Positions 8,468 to 16,237 of a DNA stretch of 20,377 nt are shown here, in pieces. The DNA lies in NCBI GenBank assembly GCA_043781855.1, contig JAYWBB010000036.1, positions 1-20,377 on the forward strand, given 5' to 3'. Origin of the DNA: Nevskia sp043781855 (GTDB lineage Bacteria > Pseudomonadota > Gammaproteobacteria > Nevskiales > Nevskiaceae). The notes under the pieces were generated by a model. The model had not been told where the DNA came from and did not search any database. It was given only the letters and a program-made list of their open reading frames with translations. Numbering within the stretch: position 1 is the stretch's first letter; each line of letters opens with the position of its first letter. The translations under genes were made by a program, and so were the position numbers.

Positions 8468-9451
8468 ATGATCCGACTTCTCGCTGCCGGTCTGCTTTCC
8501 TGTCTGGTTTCGCTGAGTGTCGCGGCCGCCGCTCCGCCAACCGTCCTGATTCACGGCATTCCGCATCAGGCGCTCTTCGACCTCGCCTTCGACGGCGCAC
8601 AGGGGATCGCCGTGGGTGCCGGCGGCCAGATCCTGCGCTCAGGCGATGCCGGCAAAACCTGGGCGGCCGACCGTTCGCCGATCACGCTCGGCCTGCTCGG
8701 CGTCGCGCTGCGCGGAGGGCACAGCATCGCGGTCGGCCAGACCGGTTCGGTCCTCGTGCGCAACGGTGCTGAGCCCTGGCGTGAAGTGAAAGTCGACAAC
8801 GCCGAGCGGCTGCTGTCCGTCGACCTGAACGCGAGCGGGCTGGCGGTTGCGGTCGGCTCCTTCGGCACGGTGCTGAAATCCACCGATTACGGAGAAACCT
8901 GGACCAGCATCGCGCCCGACTGGCCCCGCTATTTCGTCGCCGAGAAAGACACGCTGGGCGAGGGCTTCAGCCCGCACGTCTACGGCGTCTCGGTCAGCGA
9001 CAGCGGCCGTGTGCTGATCGTCGGTGAGCTGTCGATGATTCTCGCGCGCGCGCCCGGCGGCAGTGCCTGGACACTCGTGCATCGCGGCACCCTCGTCGAT
9101 GGCCGTCCCGATCCCTCACTGTTCAACATCAAGCTGCGCGGGGACGGCAGCGGCTTCGCAGTCGGCCAGGCCGGCGCCGTCCTGCGCACGCGCGACGACG
9201 GCGCAAGCTGGACCCGACTCGACTCCGGTTCGCCGGCGATCCTGCTCGGCATCGAAGCCGGAGGCAGCGGCCATGTGCTCGTGACCGGCATCCGCGAAGT
9301 CATCGTCAGCGACAACGACGGCGACAGCTGGACACCGATCCACGCGCCGGATATCAAGAGCGGCTGGTACAGCGCAGTGGCGAAGCCGGCTGGCGCGCCG
9401 TATGCGCTGGCGGTCGGCCACGCCGGCACCATCCTCAGCATTCCCGATTAG
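8468..9451 (+). CDS. Exported YCF48/BNR-repeat beta-propeller protein
   Basis: A 327-residue secreted protein. The N-terminus (MIRLLAAGLLSCLVSLSVAA) is a Sec signal peptide, probably cut after the Ala run. The mature part is about seven repeats of the pattern (A/I)VGxxGxxLxSxDxGxxW, for example AVGSFGTVLKSTDYGETW and AVGQAGAVLRTRDDGASW, with Asp-box features of the YCF48/BNR propeller family. YCF48 itself is a photosystem II assembly factor, but bacterial relatives in non-phototrophs are often encoded beside RND transporters and DUF1329 proteins. Here the gene diverges from exactly those genes, so a role with the transporter in the periplasm is a fair inference. I chose ATG at 8468 over GTG at 8429 because it places the signal peptide at the terminus. 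No clear ribosome site is visible for either. Ligase 2 follows 6 bases after the stop, so they share a transcript. Confidence 0.88.
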   Translation: MIRLLAAGLLSCLVSLSVAAAAPPTVLIHGIPHQALFDLAFDGAQGIAVGAGGQILRSGDAGKTWAADRSPITLGLLGVALRGGHSIAVGQTGSVLVRNGAEPWREVKVDNAERLLSVDLNASGLAVAVGSFGTVLKSTDYGETWTSIAPDWPRYFVAEKDTLGEGFSPHVYGVSVSDSGRVLIVGELSMILARAPGGSAWTLVHRGTLVDGRPDPSLFNIKLRGDGSGFAVGQAGAVLRTRDDGASWTRLDSGSPAILLGIEAGGSGHVLVTGIREVIVSDNDGDSWTPIHAPDIKSGWYSAVAKPAGAPYALAVGHAGTILSIPD

Positions 9452-9457
9452 CAATCC

Positions 9458-11026
9458 ATGTCCGACCGCCTGCATCGAAATTCCCTCGGCGACCTGCTGC
9501 CACGCACGGCGGCGCGCGAACCGGACCGCATCGCACTCGTCTATCGCGATCGGCGCGAGACCTACGCGCAGTTGAACGACAGCGTGAACCGCACGGCCAA
9601 CGCACTCGCCGCGCGCGGGCTCAGGAAAGGCGAGCGCCTCGCGATCCTGTCGCGCAACAACCGCGCCTTCGTCGTCGTGCTGCTCGCGGCGGCGCGGCTC
9701 GGCGCCATCCTCGTGCCGATCAATTTCATGCTCAATGCCGGCGAGGTCGCCTACATCCTCGAACACTCGGGTGCGACCGCCATGGTGGTCGAAGGCGCGC
9801 TCGTCGCCACCGCCGAGACTGCAATCGCTCAGGCAGCCCTGCCGATACGCCTGCGCGGCGTGATCGAGGAACCTGACGCCGCGGCAGCCGCAGGCTGGGA
9901 GACCGTCACGGCCTGGATGGCGCATGACGATGCGCGCGAGCCGATGGTGGCGATCGCCGACGACGATCCGCTGCAACTGCTCTACACCAGTGGCACCGAA
10001 TCGAGGCCCAAGGGCGCGATGCTGGCGAGCCGGCAGTTCATTGCGCAGTACCAGAGCATCATCGTCGATGGCGAATTCAGCAGCGATGACATCGAAATCC
10101 ATTCGCTGCCGCTCTACCACTGCGCGCAGCTGCACGTCTTCCTGCTGCCCGACCTCGTGCTCGGCGCGACCAGCATCCTGCTGCCGGCGCCCGACCCGGC
10201 GATTCTGCTCGCGACGATCGAGCGCGAGCGCGCCACCAAGCTGTTCTGTCCGCCGACGATCTGGATCGCGCTGTTGCGCCATCCGGATTTCGCGACGCGC
10301 GACCTGTCCTCGCTGAAGAAGGGCTATTACGGCGCGTCGATCATGCCGATGGAAGTCATCAAGGAACTCAGCGCGCGGCTGCCGCAGGTGCGGCTGTACA
10401 ACTGCTACGGCCAGACCGAGATGACGCCGATGGCGACCATCCTCAAACCCGACGACCAGCTGCGCAAACTCGGCTCTGCCGGGCGCGCCTGCATCAACGT
10501 CGAGACGCGCGTGGTCGACGACGAGGACCGGCCGCTGCCGGCCGGCGAGGTCGGTGAAATCGTCCATCGCGGGCCGCATGTCATGCTCGGCTACTGGAAC
10601 GATCCCGTGAAGACCGCCGAGGCCTTCCGCAACGGCTGGTTCCACAGCGGCGATCTCGGCCGCATGGACGACGAAGGCTTTCTCTATGTCGTCGACCGCA
10701 AGAAGGACATGATCAAGACCGGCGGCGAGAACGTCGCGAGCCGCGAGGTCGAGGAAGTAATCTACCAGCATCCGGCAGTTGCGGAAGTTGCCGTGTTTGG
10801 CATTCCGCATCCGCGCTGGATCGAGGCGGTGATGGCGGTGATCGTCTGCAAGAACGGCAGCAACGTGACGGTCGAAGAACTGACGCTGTTCTGTCGCGAA
10901 CGGCTCGCTGGCTACAAGGCGCCGAAGCATTTCGTGCTGGCCGAGCAGTTACCGAAGAATGCCAGCGGCAAGATCCTGAAACGTGAACTGCGGCAGGCGC
11001 ATATCGAACGAGCTTCAGCCATCTGA
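9458..11026 (+). CDS. Class I acyl-CoA ligase (AMP-forming), ligase 2, fatty-acyl type
   Basis: A 522-residue adenylate-forming acyl-CoA ligase. The P-loop reads TSGTESRPKG at residues 177-186, the TES variant found in a fatty-acyl-CoA synthetase subfamily, in place of the usual TSGTTG. YGQTE is at 317-321, the hinge-region HSGDLG aspartate at D399, and the catalytic lysine in ASGK at K505. The following segment HSLPLYHCAQLHVFLLPD also fits that fatty-acyl subfamily. All catalytic residues are present, so the TES variant is probably active. The start is ATG at 9458, 6 bases after the YCF48 stop, with no strong ribosome site of its own; translation is probably coupled. The GFA gene follows after 25 bases. 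An acid substrate with an alkyl chain is likely, but chain length is not readable. Carnitine/crotonobetaine CoA ligase is a possible but less likely alternative. Confidence 0.92.
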   Translation: MSDRLHRNSLGDLLPRTAAREPDRIALVYRDRRETYAQLNDSVNRTANALAARGLRKGERLAILSRNNRAFVVVLLAAARLGAILVPINFMLNAGEVAYILEHSGATAMVVEGALVATAETAIAQAALPIRLRGVIEEPDAAAAAGWETVTAWMAHDDAREPMVAIADDDPLQLLYTSGTESRPKGAMLASRQFIAQYQSIIVDGEFSSDDIEIHSLPLYHCAQLHVFLLPDLVLGATSILLPAPDPAILLATIERERATKLFCPPTIWIALLRHPDFATRDLSSLKKGYYGASIMPMEVIKELSARLPQVRLYNCYGQTEMTPMATILKPDDQLRKLGSAGRACINVETRVVDDEDRPLPAGEVGEIVHRGPHVMLGYWNDPVKTAEAFRNGWFHSGDLGRMDDEGFLYVVDRKKDMIKTGGENVASREVEEVIYQHPAVAEVAVFGIPHPRWIEAVMAVIVCKNGSNVTVEELTLFCRERLAGYKAPKHFVLAEQLPKNASGKILKRELRQAHIERASAI

Positions 11027-11051
11027 TGCAACTTAAAACGGGGAGCGAAAA

Positions 11052-11456
11052 ATGATCATGAGCGGCGGATGTCTTTGCGGAAAACTGCGCTACCGGATCG
11101 AAGGCGAGCCGCTGTTCACGGCGATCTGCCATTGCCGGCACTGTCAGAAGCAGTCGGGCTCGGCGTTCTCGGTCGTCGTCGGCGTGCCGCCGGCCAGTCT
11201 GACGATCACCGGTATCTCGAAGGTTTACGCCGATGTCGGCGAATCCGGCCAGCCGGTGGGTCGGCGCTTCTGCCCCGAGTGCGGCTCGCCGGTCACGACC
11301 GAAGTCGCGGCGATGCCGGACTTCGTCGCGGTCAAGGCCGGCACGCTCGACGAGCCGGCCAGCCTCAAGCCCGGCATGCACATCTGGTGCGACCACGCGC
11401 TGCCCTGGGTGCAGCTCGACGCCAGTCTGCCGCAGATGCCGCGCAATCCCGGTTGA
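11052..11456 (+). CDS. GFA/CENP-V-domain zinc protein
   Basis: A 134-residue single-domain protein of the GFA family (named after glutathione-dependent formaldehyde-activating enzyme, PF04828). The zinc-binding pattern is complete: CLC at residues 7-9, CHCxxC at 26-31 and FCPECG with C74 and C77. The length is normal for the family. Most such proteins have no proven reaction, and the formaldehyde-glutathione activity first reported for the family is disputed, so only a small zinc protein with possible thiol-adduct chemistry can be claimed. The start ATG at 11052 has GGGAG at 11041-11045 with 6-base spacing. It lies 25 bases after ligase 2 and is the last gene of the plus-strand operon. It ends 8 bases from the convergent monooxygenase gene, with no room for a separate terminator outside coding sequence. 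Confidence 0.9.
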   Translation: MIMSGGCLCGKLRYRIEGEPLFTAICHCRHCQKQSGSAFSVVVGVPPASLTITGISKVYADVGESGQPVGRRFCPECGSPVTTEVAAMPDFVAVKAGTLDEPASLKPGMHIWCDHALPWVQLDASLPQMPRNPG

Positions 11457-11464
11457 TGCTGGAA

Positions 11465-13165
11465 TCATACCTTGGAAGGCCGCTGCCCTATCCCTCCGGG
11501 TAAGGGGCTTCCCACATTCAGGCGACCTCGGCTTGCCTGGGCCTTGCCGCTGCTCGCGAGCTGGAAGCCCTCGTAGCCCTTCGCGACGATCTCCTCGCAC
11601 TTCTTCACATAGACGTTGAAGCCGAGATACGGCATGAACACGCGCGGCTTGCCCGGCACGTTGGAGCCGAGGTACCAGGAGTTGCACTGCGGGTAGAGCG
11701 TGGCGCCGGCCACGGCGTTGACGTGCTCGACCCAGTCGTTCTCGGCCTCGAGCTGCGGCTCGATCAGCGTCGCGCCGGTCTTCTGCATGTGGCTGATCGC
11801 GTCGGCGATGAAGTTCACATGCTGCTCGATCGACGGCAGCATGTTGGTCAGCACCGAGGGGCTGCCCGGCCCGGTGACGAAGAACAGGTTCGGAAACTCG
11901 ACGGTGCTCACGCCGAGATAGGTGCGCGGGCCGGCGGCCCATTTCTTGCGCAGGTGCAGGCCCTTCTTGCCCTTGATGTCGACCGCCAGCAGCGGGCCGG
12001 TCATCGCGTCGAAGCCGGTCGCGAAGACCAGTTCGTCGACCGGGTATTCCTTGCCGCCGACCGAGACACCGTTCGGCGTCACGTGGTCGATCGCGATTTC
12101 GCTGACATCGACCAGCTTCACGTTCGGCCGGTTGAAGGTCTCGAAGTAGCCGGTGTCGCTGCACAGGCGCTTGCAGCCGACGACGGCGTTCTTCGGCGTC
12201 AGCATGTCGGCGATCGCCGGATCCTTGACGACGCCGCGAATCTTGTCACGGATGAAATCGGCGGCCGTGGCATTGGCCTTGAGATCGAACATCAGGTCGC
12301 CGAAGGCGGCGAGGAAATGCAGTCCGCCGAGACGGCCCCAACGGTCTTCGTACTGTTTTTTCAGTTCCTCGGCCGTGGCGCCGAGCGCGGGCGACCAGTT
12401 GTAGTGGAAGTTGGCGCCGAAGGGTGTGTCGGCATTCTGCTTGCGGAAATTCGCGTAGTCGGCCTTGACCGCCGCGCGTTCCACTTCGGTCAGGGGCCGG
12501 TTGCCGGCCGGCACCGAGAAATTCGGCGTGCGCTGGAACACGGTCAGGTGCTCGGCCTGCTCGGCGATGTGCGGAATCGCCTGGATCGCCGAGGAGCCGG
12601 TGCCGATCACGGCGACGCGCTTGCCGCTGAAATCCACGCCTTCGTGCGGCCAGTCGCCGGTGTGGTAGACCTTGCCCTCGAACGAATCCAGGCCCTTGAA
12701 CTGCGGCTTGTTGGCGACCGACAACACGCCGGTAGCCATCACGAAATAGGGTGCGCGGAAACGCTCGCCGCCATCGGTCTCGACGGTCCAGAAATGGGTC
12801 GTCTCGTCGAATTCGGCGGTGATGACTTTCGTGTTGAACTGGATGTCCGCACGAAGCTTGAAACGATCAGCGACGTGGTTGATATAGCGCAGGATGTCCG
12901 GCTGCGCCGAATAGCGCTCGGGCCAGACCCATTCCTGCTGGAGTTCGTCGGAGAACTGGTACGAATACTCCATGCTCTCGATATCGCAACGCGCACCGGG
13001 ATAACGGTTCCAGTACCAGGTGCCGCCGACCCCGCCGCCGCGCTCGAACGCACGGACCTTCAGGCCCAGTCCACGCAGCCGGTGCAGCATGTACATGCCG
13101 GCGAAACCGGCGCCGACGACCACGGCATCCAGTTCTTTCACCGGCGTCTTGCTTGCGTCAACCAT
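11465..13165 (-). CDS. Baeyer-Villiger-type flavin monooxygenase
   Basis: A 566-residue class B flavoprotein monooxygenase. Such enzymes use FAD, NADPH and O2 to turn a ketone into an ester or lactone. The FAD Rossmann motif GAGFAG is at residues 18-23, followed by GGTWYWNRYPGARCD (47-61). The Baeyer-Villiger fingerprint FxGxxxHTxxWP is intact at 162-173 (FEGKVYHTGDWP), and the NADPH motif GTGSSA is at 188-193. It most resembles cyclohexanone- or cyclopentadecanone-type enzymes. The start ATG at 13165 has GGAGG upstream with about 8-base spacing. The family core appears to end near YEGFQLASS; the last 25 or so residues are low-complexity and are encoded across a palindromic repeat (11486-11506), so the C-terminus may have been changed by a repeat insertion. 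The gene is monocistronic and divergent from the LuxR-family regulator, its probable controller. The natural ketone is unknown. Confidence 0.93.
   Translation of the reverse strand: MVDASKTPVKELDAVVVGAGFAGMYMLHRLRGLGLKVRAFERGGGVGGTWYWNRYPGARCDIESMEYSYQFSDELQQEWVWPERYSAQPDILRYINHVADRFKLRADIQFNTKVITAEFDETTHFWTVETDGGERFRAPYFVMATGVLSVANKPQFKGLDSFEGKVYHTGDWPHEGVDFSGKRVAVIGTGSSAIQAIPHIAEQAEHLTVFQRTPNFSVPAGNRPLTEVERAAVKADYANFRKQNADTPFGANFHYNWSPALGATAEELKKQYEDRWGRLGGLHFLAAFGDLMFDLKANATAADFIRDKIRGVVKDPAIADMLTPKNAVVGCKRLCSDTGYFETFNRPNVKLVDVSEIAIDHVTPNGVSVGGKEYPVDELVFATGFDAMTGPLLAVDIKGKKGLHLRKKWAAGPRTYLGVSTVEFPNLFFVTGPGSPSVLTNMLPSIEQHVNFIADAISHMQKTGATLIEPQLEAENDWVEHVNAVAGATLYPQCNSWYLGSNVPGKPRVFMPYLGFNVYVKKCEEIVAKGYEGFQLASSGKAQASRGRLNVGSPLPGGIGQRPSKV
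11486..11506. repeat. Degenerate single unit of the palindromic repeat, inside the monooxygenase 3' end
   Basis: CCCTATCCC (11486-11494), loop TCC, GGGTAAGGG (11498-11506) form a 9-bp stem with two central mismatches. The CCC-TCC-GGG core and TCC loop match the left unit of the 2704-2803 repeat. It lies at the tail-to-tail junction of two convergent genes, the same setting as the complete element, and is translated as part of the monooxygenase tail. It may act as a weak terminator for the GFA transcript. The match is visible but short. Confidence 0.45.
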
Positions 13166-13349
13166 AATGGGCCTCCAGGGGGCGCCGCGTGGGGAACGTG
13201 TTCGTTCGTCGCATAATCGGGAGCCCCAGGTTTCTCACGTCTCGAAATAGCGGCGATCCCAGGCAGGCTGGTTCAATATGCCCGAGGCACCCCTGAAAGC
13301 GTCCACCCGGTCGGGTAGGGGTGGGCCATTGGCACGGAGGAATAGTGAG
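13166..13349. promoter_or_regulatory. Divergent control region, monooxygenase / LuxR-family regulator
   Basis: These 184 bases lie between two outward-facing genes. CATAAT at 13212-13217 resembles a plus-strand -10 box but has no good -35 partner. Nearer the regulator start there is a nested inverted repeat: CACCCC (13288-13293) with GGGGTG (13318-13323), enclosing ACCCG/CGGGT (13305-13309 and 13312-13316). This could be an operator or a structured leader of the regulator mRNA. GGAGG at 13336-13340 is the regulator's ribosome site. Binding of the neighbouring regulator here is inference. Confidence 0.35.
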
Positions 13350-16064
13350 ATGAGCGGCCCCCTGTCGATCGCAAAGACCCAGGTCGAGGTCTACAGCCAC
13401 AAGCTGTTCGCGCCGACCGGCTACCCCGGTGCGATCGAACGCACCCACATTCTGCAGCGCGTCCTGCAGCAGCACGGCGCGCGCGTCGTGATCCTGCAGG
13501 CGCCAGCCGGGCACGGCAAGACCACGGCCTTGCAGCAGCTCAAGTCGCTCTGCGAGACCGACGGTTACGTCACCGCGTGGCTGACTTTCGACGAGGCCGA
13601 CAACGACCCGCGTCGTTTCTCGGTGCACCTTCAGGCCCTGATCGCCTCGCTGATCGGCGCCGATCCCGCCGCCGCGCCGCCCGACGACCATGAGGAACTG
13701 ATCGGCCCCAGACAGCGCTCGCGGTCCGACTGGGTTATCGACCAACTGCTCAAGCTCGGCCGCCCGGTCGGCCTGTTTCTCGACGAATTCCAGGTGCTGG
13801 TCAATCCCTCGGTGCTGGCGTTCTGCCGCGATTTCTTCGAGCACATTCCGGCCAATGCGCGCGTGTTCGTCGGCTCCCGCTCGGTGCCCGACATTGGCCT
13901 GGCCCGGCTGCTCGTCAACAACCAGGCGATGCTGCTGCGCGCCGAGGACCTGCGCTTCTCGCGCCGCGAGGTCGAGCAGTTCTTCGCGGCGGCGCAGGGC
14001 GTCGACATCAGCCGCGAGGAAGTCGAATCGGTCTATCTCCAGACCGAAGGCTGGCCGGCGGCGATCCAGCTGTTCCGGCTCGGTCTGGCCAATCCGGAAG
14101 TGCGCCGCTCGCTCGCCGATTTCGCCAGCAGCCGGCCGCGCGAGCTGACCGAATACCTGGCCGACAGCGTGCTCTCGCTGCAGGCGCCGCGCGTGCAGGA
14201 GTTCCTGCTGCGCACCGCGCTGCTCGGGCGCCTCAACGCCTCGCTCTGCGATGCCGTGACCGGCTGGCAGCATTCGCAGGAACTGCTGCTGTGGCTCGAA
14301 CGCTCGGGCCTGTTCCTGCGCAGCCTCGATGTCGAACTGCGCTGGTTCAAATATCACGGCCTGTTCTCGTCGTTCCTCGCCGACCAGCTGCGCGCCGGCT
14401 CGGCCGACATCGTCAGCGAAGTCCATGAACGCGCCTCGTGCTGGTATCTCGAAAACCAGCTGTACGAGGAAGCCGCGCACCACGCGATCGCGGGCGGCAA
14501 TTTCGCGCGCGCGGTCGAGGCGCTGAACCTCTGGTCGTCGAGTCTCGTGTCCCTGGGACACCTGATGACCGTGGAGCGCTGGTTCAATCGCATCCCGCTG
14601 GCCGAGATCGCGCGCTGCGACGAGCTGCTCGTGAAGGCGGCTTATGCGCTGACTTTCCTGCATCGCCAGACCGGGCTGCGGCCGGTGGAGGAATTGCTCG
14701 ACGCCCTGAGCCGACGTTACGACGGCGTGACGCCCGGAAACCCCGACATCGCGCTGGCAATGGCCGCGATGTCGCGCGACCACACTGCGCAGGCGTTCTC
14801 GATCATCGACCGCGTGGAGGTCCGCAACCGCGATGTCTGCGGCTTCGGCGCCTTCGAATTCGGCGCCGCCGCGAACATGCTCGGCTACCGCGCGATCACC
14901 AGCGGCGACTTCGACGAAGGCCGCGAATACCTGGCACTGGCGCGGTTCTACAGCGACCGTGGCCAGGCTACGTTCAGCCGCGGCTATTCAGTCGCGCTGG
15001 TCGGCGTCAGCTTTCTGCTCCAGGGGCATCTCGACGAGGCGCTCGAACGCTTCCGCGCGGGCATGGCCGAGCACCAGTCGGAGATCGACAAATCCTTCGC
15101 TTCGGCAGCACTCGCCTCCTGTTACGCCTGGGCGCTGTACGAAGCCGACGATTTCGACACCCTCGAAGCCCTGTTCTGCCAGCATCACGAGGCGATTGCC
15201 GAATCGGCGATGCCTGATTTCGCGATGGTCTCGTATCTCGCGATGGCGCGGATGTTCGATGCCAGCGGCAGACCCGGCAAGGCCACCGAAGTGCTCGACG
15301 AGGCCGAGACGATCTGCCGCGCGAACAACTGGACGCAGCTGTTGCGCGTGCTCGGCTGGGAGCGTGCGCGCCGCGCCGCGCTGGCCGGCGATCTGCCGCG
15401 CGCCGTGAAGATTTTAGCGGGGCTCGACCGGGGTGCTGCTGCCGAGGCGAGAGATTGGCTGCCGTTCACCGAGGAAATGGCCGGTCAATCGCTGTGCCGC
15501 ATCCGCATCCTCATCGACAGTGGCGAACTGGCCGAGGCCTCGGGTCTGCTCGCCGCCGCGCTGACTGCCGCCGCCGGTCGCAGCTATCGGCAAATCAAGC
15601 TGCTCGTGCTCGAAGCGCTGCTGCAACGCCGGAAGGGCCAGCACAACGCCGCCCATCGTGCGCTGCGCAAGGCGCTGCAACTGGCCGAGCAGGGCGGTTA
15701 TCTGCGGCTTCTGCTCGACGAAGGTGCGGAGATCGTCACGATGTTGCAGGCGGAGCTCCAAGCCTTGCCCGACGCCGCCGCCGGGCCGGGCCGGGCGTTC
15801 GTCGAGCAGCTGCTCCTGGCGGCCGGCGTCAGCGGTACCGCGCCGACGCAGCCCGAGCCGCGCACGATCGATGCGCTGACCGAGCGCGAAAAGGAAATTC
15901 TCATGTTCCTTGCCAATGGCGTCTCCAACCGGGAAATGGCGCAGCGGATTTTCGTTTCGGAAAACACCATCAAGTTCCACCTCAAGAACATCTATTCCAA
16001 GCTCGGTGTCGGCAGCCGTGTACAAGCGATCACTGCGGGACGCCAGATCGGCTTGATCGGCTGA
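13350..16064 (+). CDS. LuxR-family ATP-dependent regulator (MalT/AlkS-like LAL type)
   Basis: A 904-residue large ATP-binding LuxR-type (LAL) transcription activator. The N-terminal NTPase has Walker A APAGHGKTT at residues 51-59, close to the APAGYGKTT usual in MalT-like proteins, and a Walker B-like VGLFLDEFQ near 155. A long helical, TPR-like sensor region follows (about 350-800). The C-terminal LuxR helix-turn-helix (843-904) has the typical LTEREKEIL, VSNREMAQRIFVSENTIKFHL and IYSKLGV segments. MalT and AlkS of this class respond to maltotriose and alkanes. A small catabolic inducer is likely here, and the divergent monooxygenase is the likely target. I prefer ATG at 13350, with GGAGG 9 bases upstream, over an in-frame ATG at 13278 that lacks a good ribosome site and adds 24 unstructured residues. 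No membrane segment is present. The ligand cannot be read. Confidence 0.9.
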   Translation: MSGPLSIAKTQVEVYSHKLFAPTGYPGAIERTHILQRVLQQHGARVVILQAPAGHGKTTALQQLKSLCETDGYVTAWLTFDEADNDPRRFSVHLQALIASLIGADPAAAPPDDHEELIGPRQRSRSDWVIDQLLKLGRPVGLFLDEFQVLVNPSVLAFCRDFFEHIPANARVFVGSRSVPDIGLARLLVNNQAMLLRAEDLRFSRREVEQFFAAAQGVDISREEVESVYLQTEGWPAAIQLFRLGLANPEVRRSLADFASSRPRELTEYLADSVLSLQAPRVQEFLLRTALLGRLNASLCDAVTGWQHSQELLLWLERSGLFLRSLDVELRWFKYHGLFSSFLADQLRAGSADIVSEVHERASCWYLENQLYEEAAHHAIAGGNFARAVEALNLWSSSLVSLGHLMTVERWFNRIPLAEIARCDELLVKAAYALTFLHRQTGLRPVEELLDALSRRYDGVTPGNPDIALAMAAMSRDHTAQAFSIIDRVEVRNRDVCGFGAFEFGAAANMLGYRAITSGDFDEGREYLALARFYSDRGQATFSRGYSVALVGVSFLLQGHLDEALERFRAGMAEHQSEIDKSFASAALASCYAWALYEADDFDTLEALFCQHHEAIAESAMPDFAMVSYLAMARMFDASGRPGKATEVLDEAETICRANNWTQLLRVLGWERARRAALAGDLPRAVKILAGLDRGAAAEARDWLPFTEEMAGQSLCRIRILIDSGELAEASGLLAAALTAAAGRSYRQIKLLVLEALLQRRKGQHNAAHRALRKALQLAEQGGYLRLLLDEGAEIVTMLQAELQALPDAAAGPGRAFVEQLLLAAGVSGTAPTQPEPRTIDALTEREKEILMFLANGVSNREMAQRIFVSENTIKFHLKNIYSKLGVGSRVQAITAGRQIGLIG

Positions 16065-16207
16065 GCAGCGAGGACAGGCGCCGAACCGCAAGCCGAACCC
16101 GAGGGTCGTCCCTCTATCGCTGCGGGAGTCGCACTAATTGCAGGTCTTGCCCGCGTCTCACTACGGTGGAGAAGGATCGGCGCCGCGCCGATCACCGGAG
16201 ATTCGGA
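16065..16207 (+). promoter_or_regulatory. Structured leader upstream of ligase 3 with two perfect hairpins
   Basis: Between the LuxR-family gene and ligase 3 lie several inverted repeats. GAGGG/CCCTC at 16101-16114 has a TCGT loop and sits inside a wider GCAGCGA/TCGCTGC pair (16065-16071 with 16117-16123). Further on, 16175-16182 pairs perfectly with 16186-16193 over 8 bp with a 3-base loop, only 3 bases before the GGAG ribosome site at 16197-16200. The first pair may be the LuxR-gene transcript end, although no T-run follows. The second could control ribosome access or be a protein operator. Structures are seen; functions are inferred. Confidence 0.5.
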
Positions 16208-16237
16208 ATGACCTGTGTCGTCGGGCGCGCCCCGTGA
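16208..16237 (+). CDS. Possible 9-residue leader peptide overlapping the ligase 3 start
   Basis: ATG at 16208 has a good ribosome site, GGAG at 16197-16200 with 7-base spacing, the only good one in front of ligase 3. It opens a frame coding MTCVVGRAP that stops at TGA 16235-16237. This stop overlaps the probable GTG start of ligase 3 (16234-16236) as GTGA, the classic arrangement for translational coupling. With the hairpin at 16175-16193 just before the ribosome site, it looks like a leader that feeds ribosomes to the ligase. The alternative is a frameshift or sequencing error that separates the true ligase start at 16208 from its body. Confidence 0.4.
   Translation: MTCVVGRAP

Noticed and set aside
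6775..8772. A 665-codon plus-strand open frame across the DUF1329 gene
   Set aside because: It is antisense to a well-supported exported protein, overlaps the YCF48 signal-peptide region, and shows biased composition with no recognisable motif.
9980..10015. Suspected inactive P-loop (TSGTES) in ligase 2
   Set aside because: TES is a recognised variant in a fatty-acyl-CoA synthetase subfamily, and the other catalytic residues (E321, D399, K505) are present, so inactivity is not supported.
9116..10930. A 604-codon minus-strand open frame across YCF48 and ligase 2
   Set aside because: It is a composition-driven shadow crossing two well-supported genes on the other strand.
13158..14783. A 541-codon minus-strand open frame opposite the LuxR-family gene
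   Set aside because: Gln/Arg/Glu-rich shadow. The plus strand has Walker A and LuxR motifs in order.
16138..16233. An upstream TTG start for ligase 3 giving 549 residues
   Set aside because: The added 32 residues do not resemble the family, there is no ribosome site, and the segment contains the 16175-16193 hairpin.
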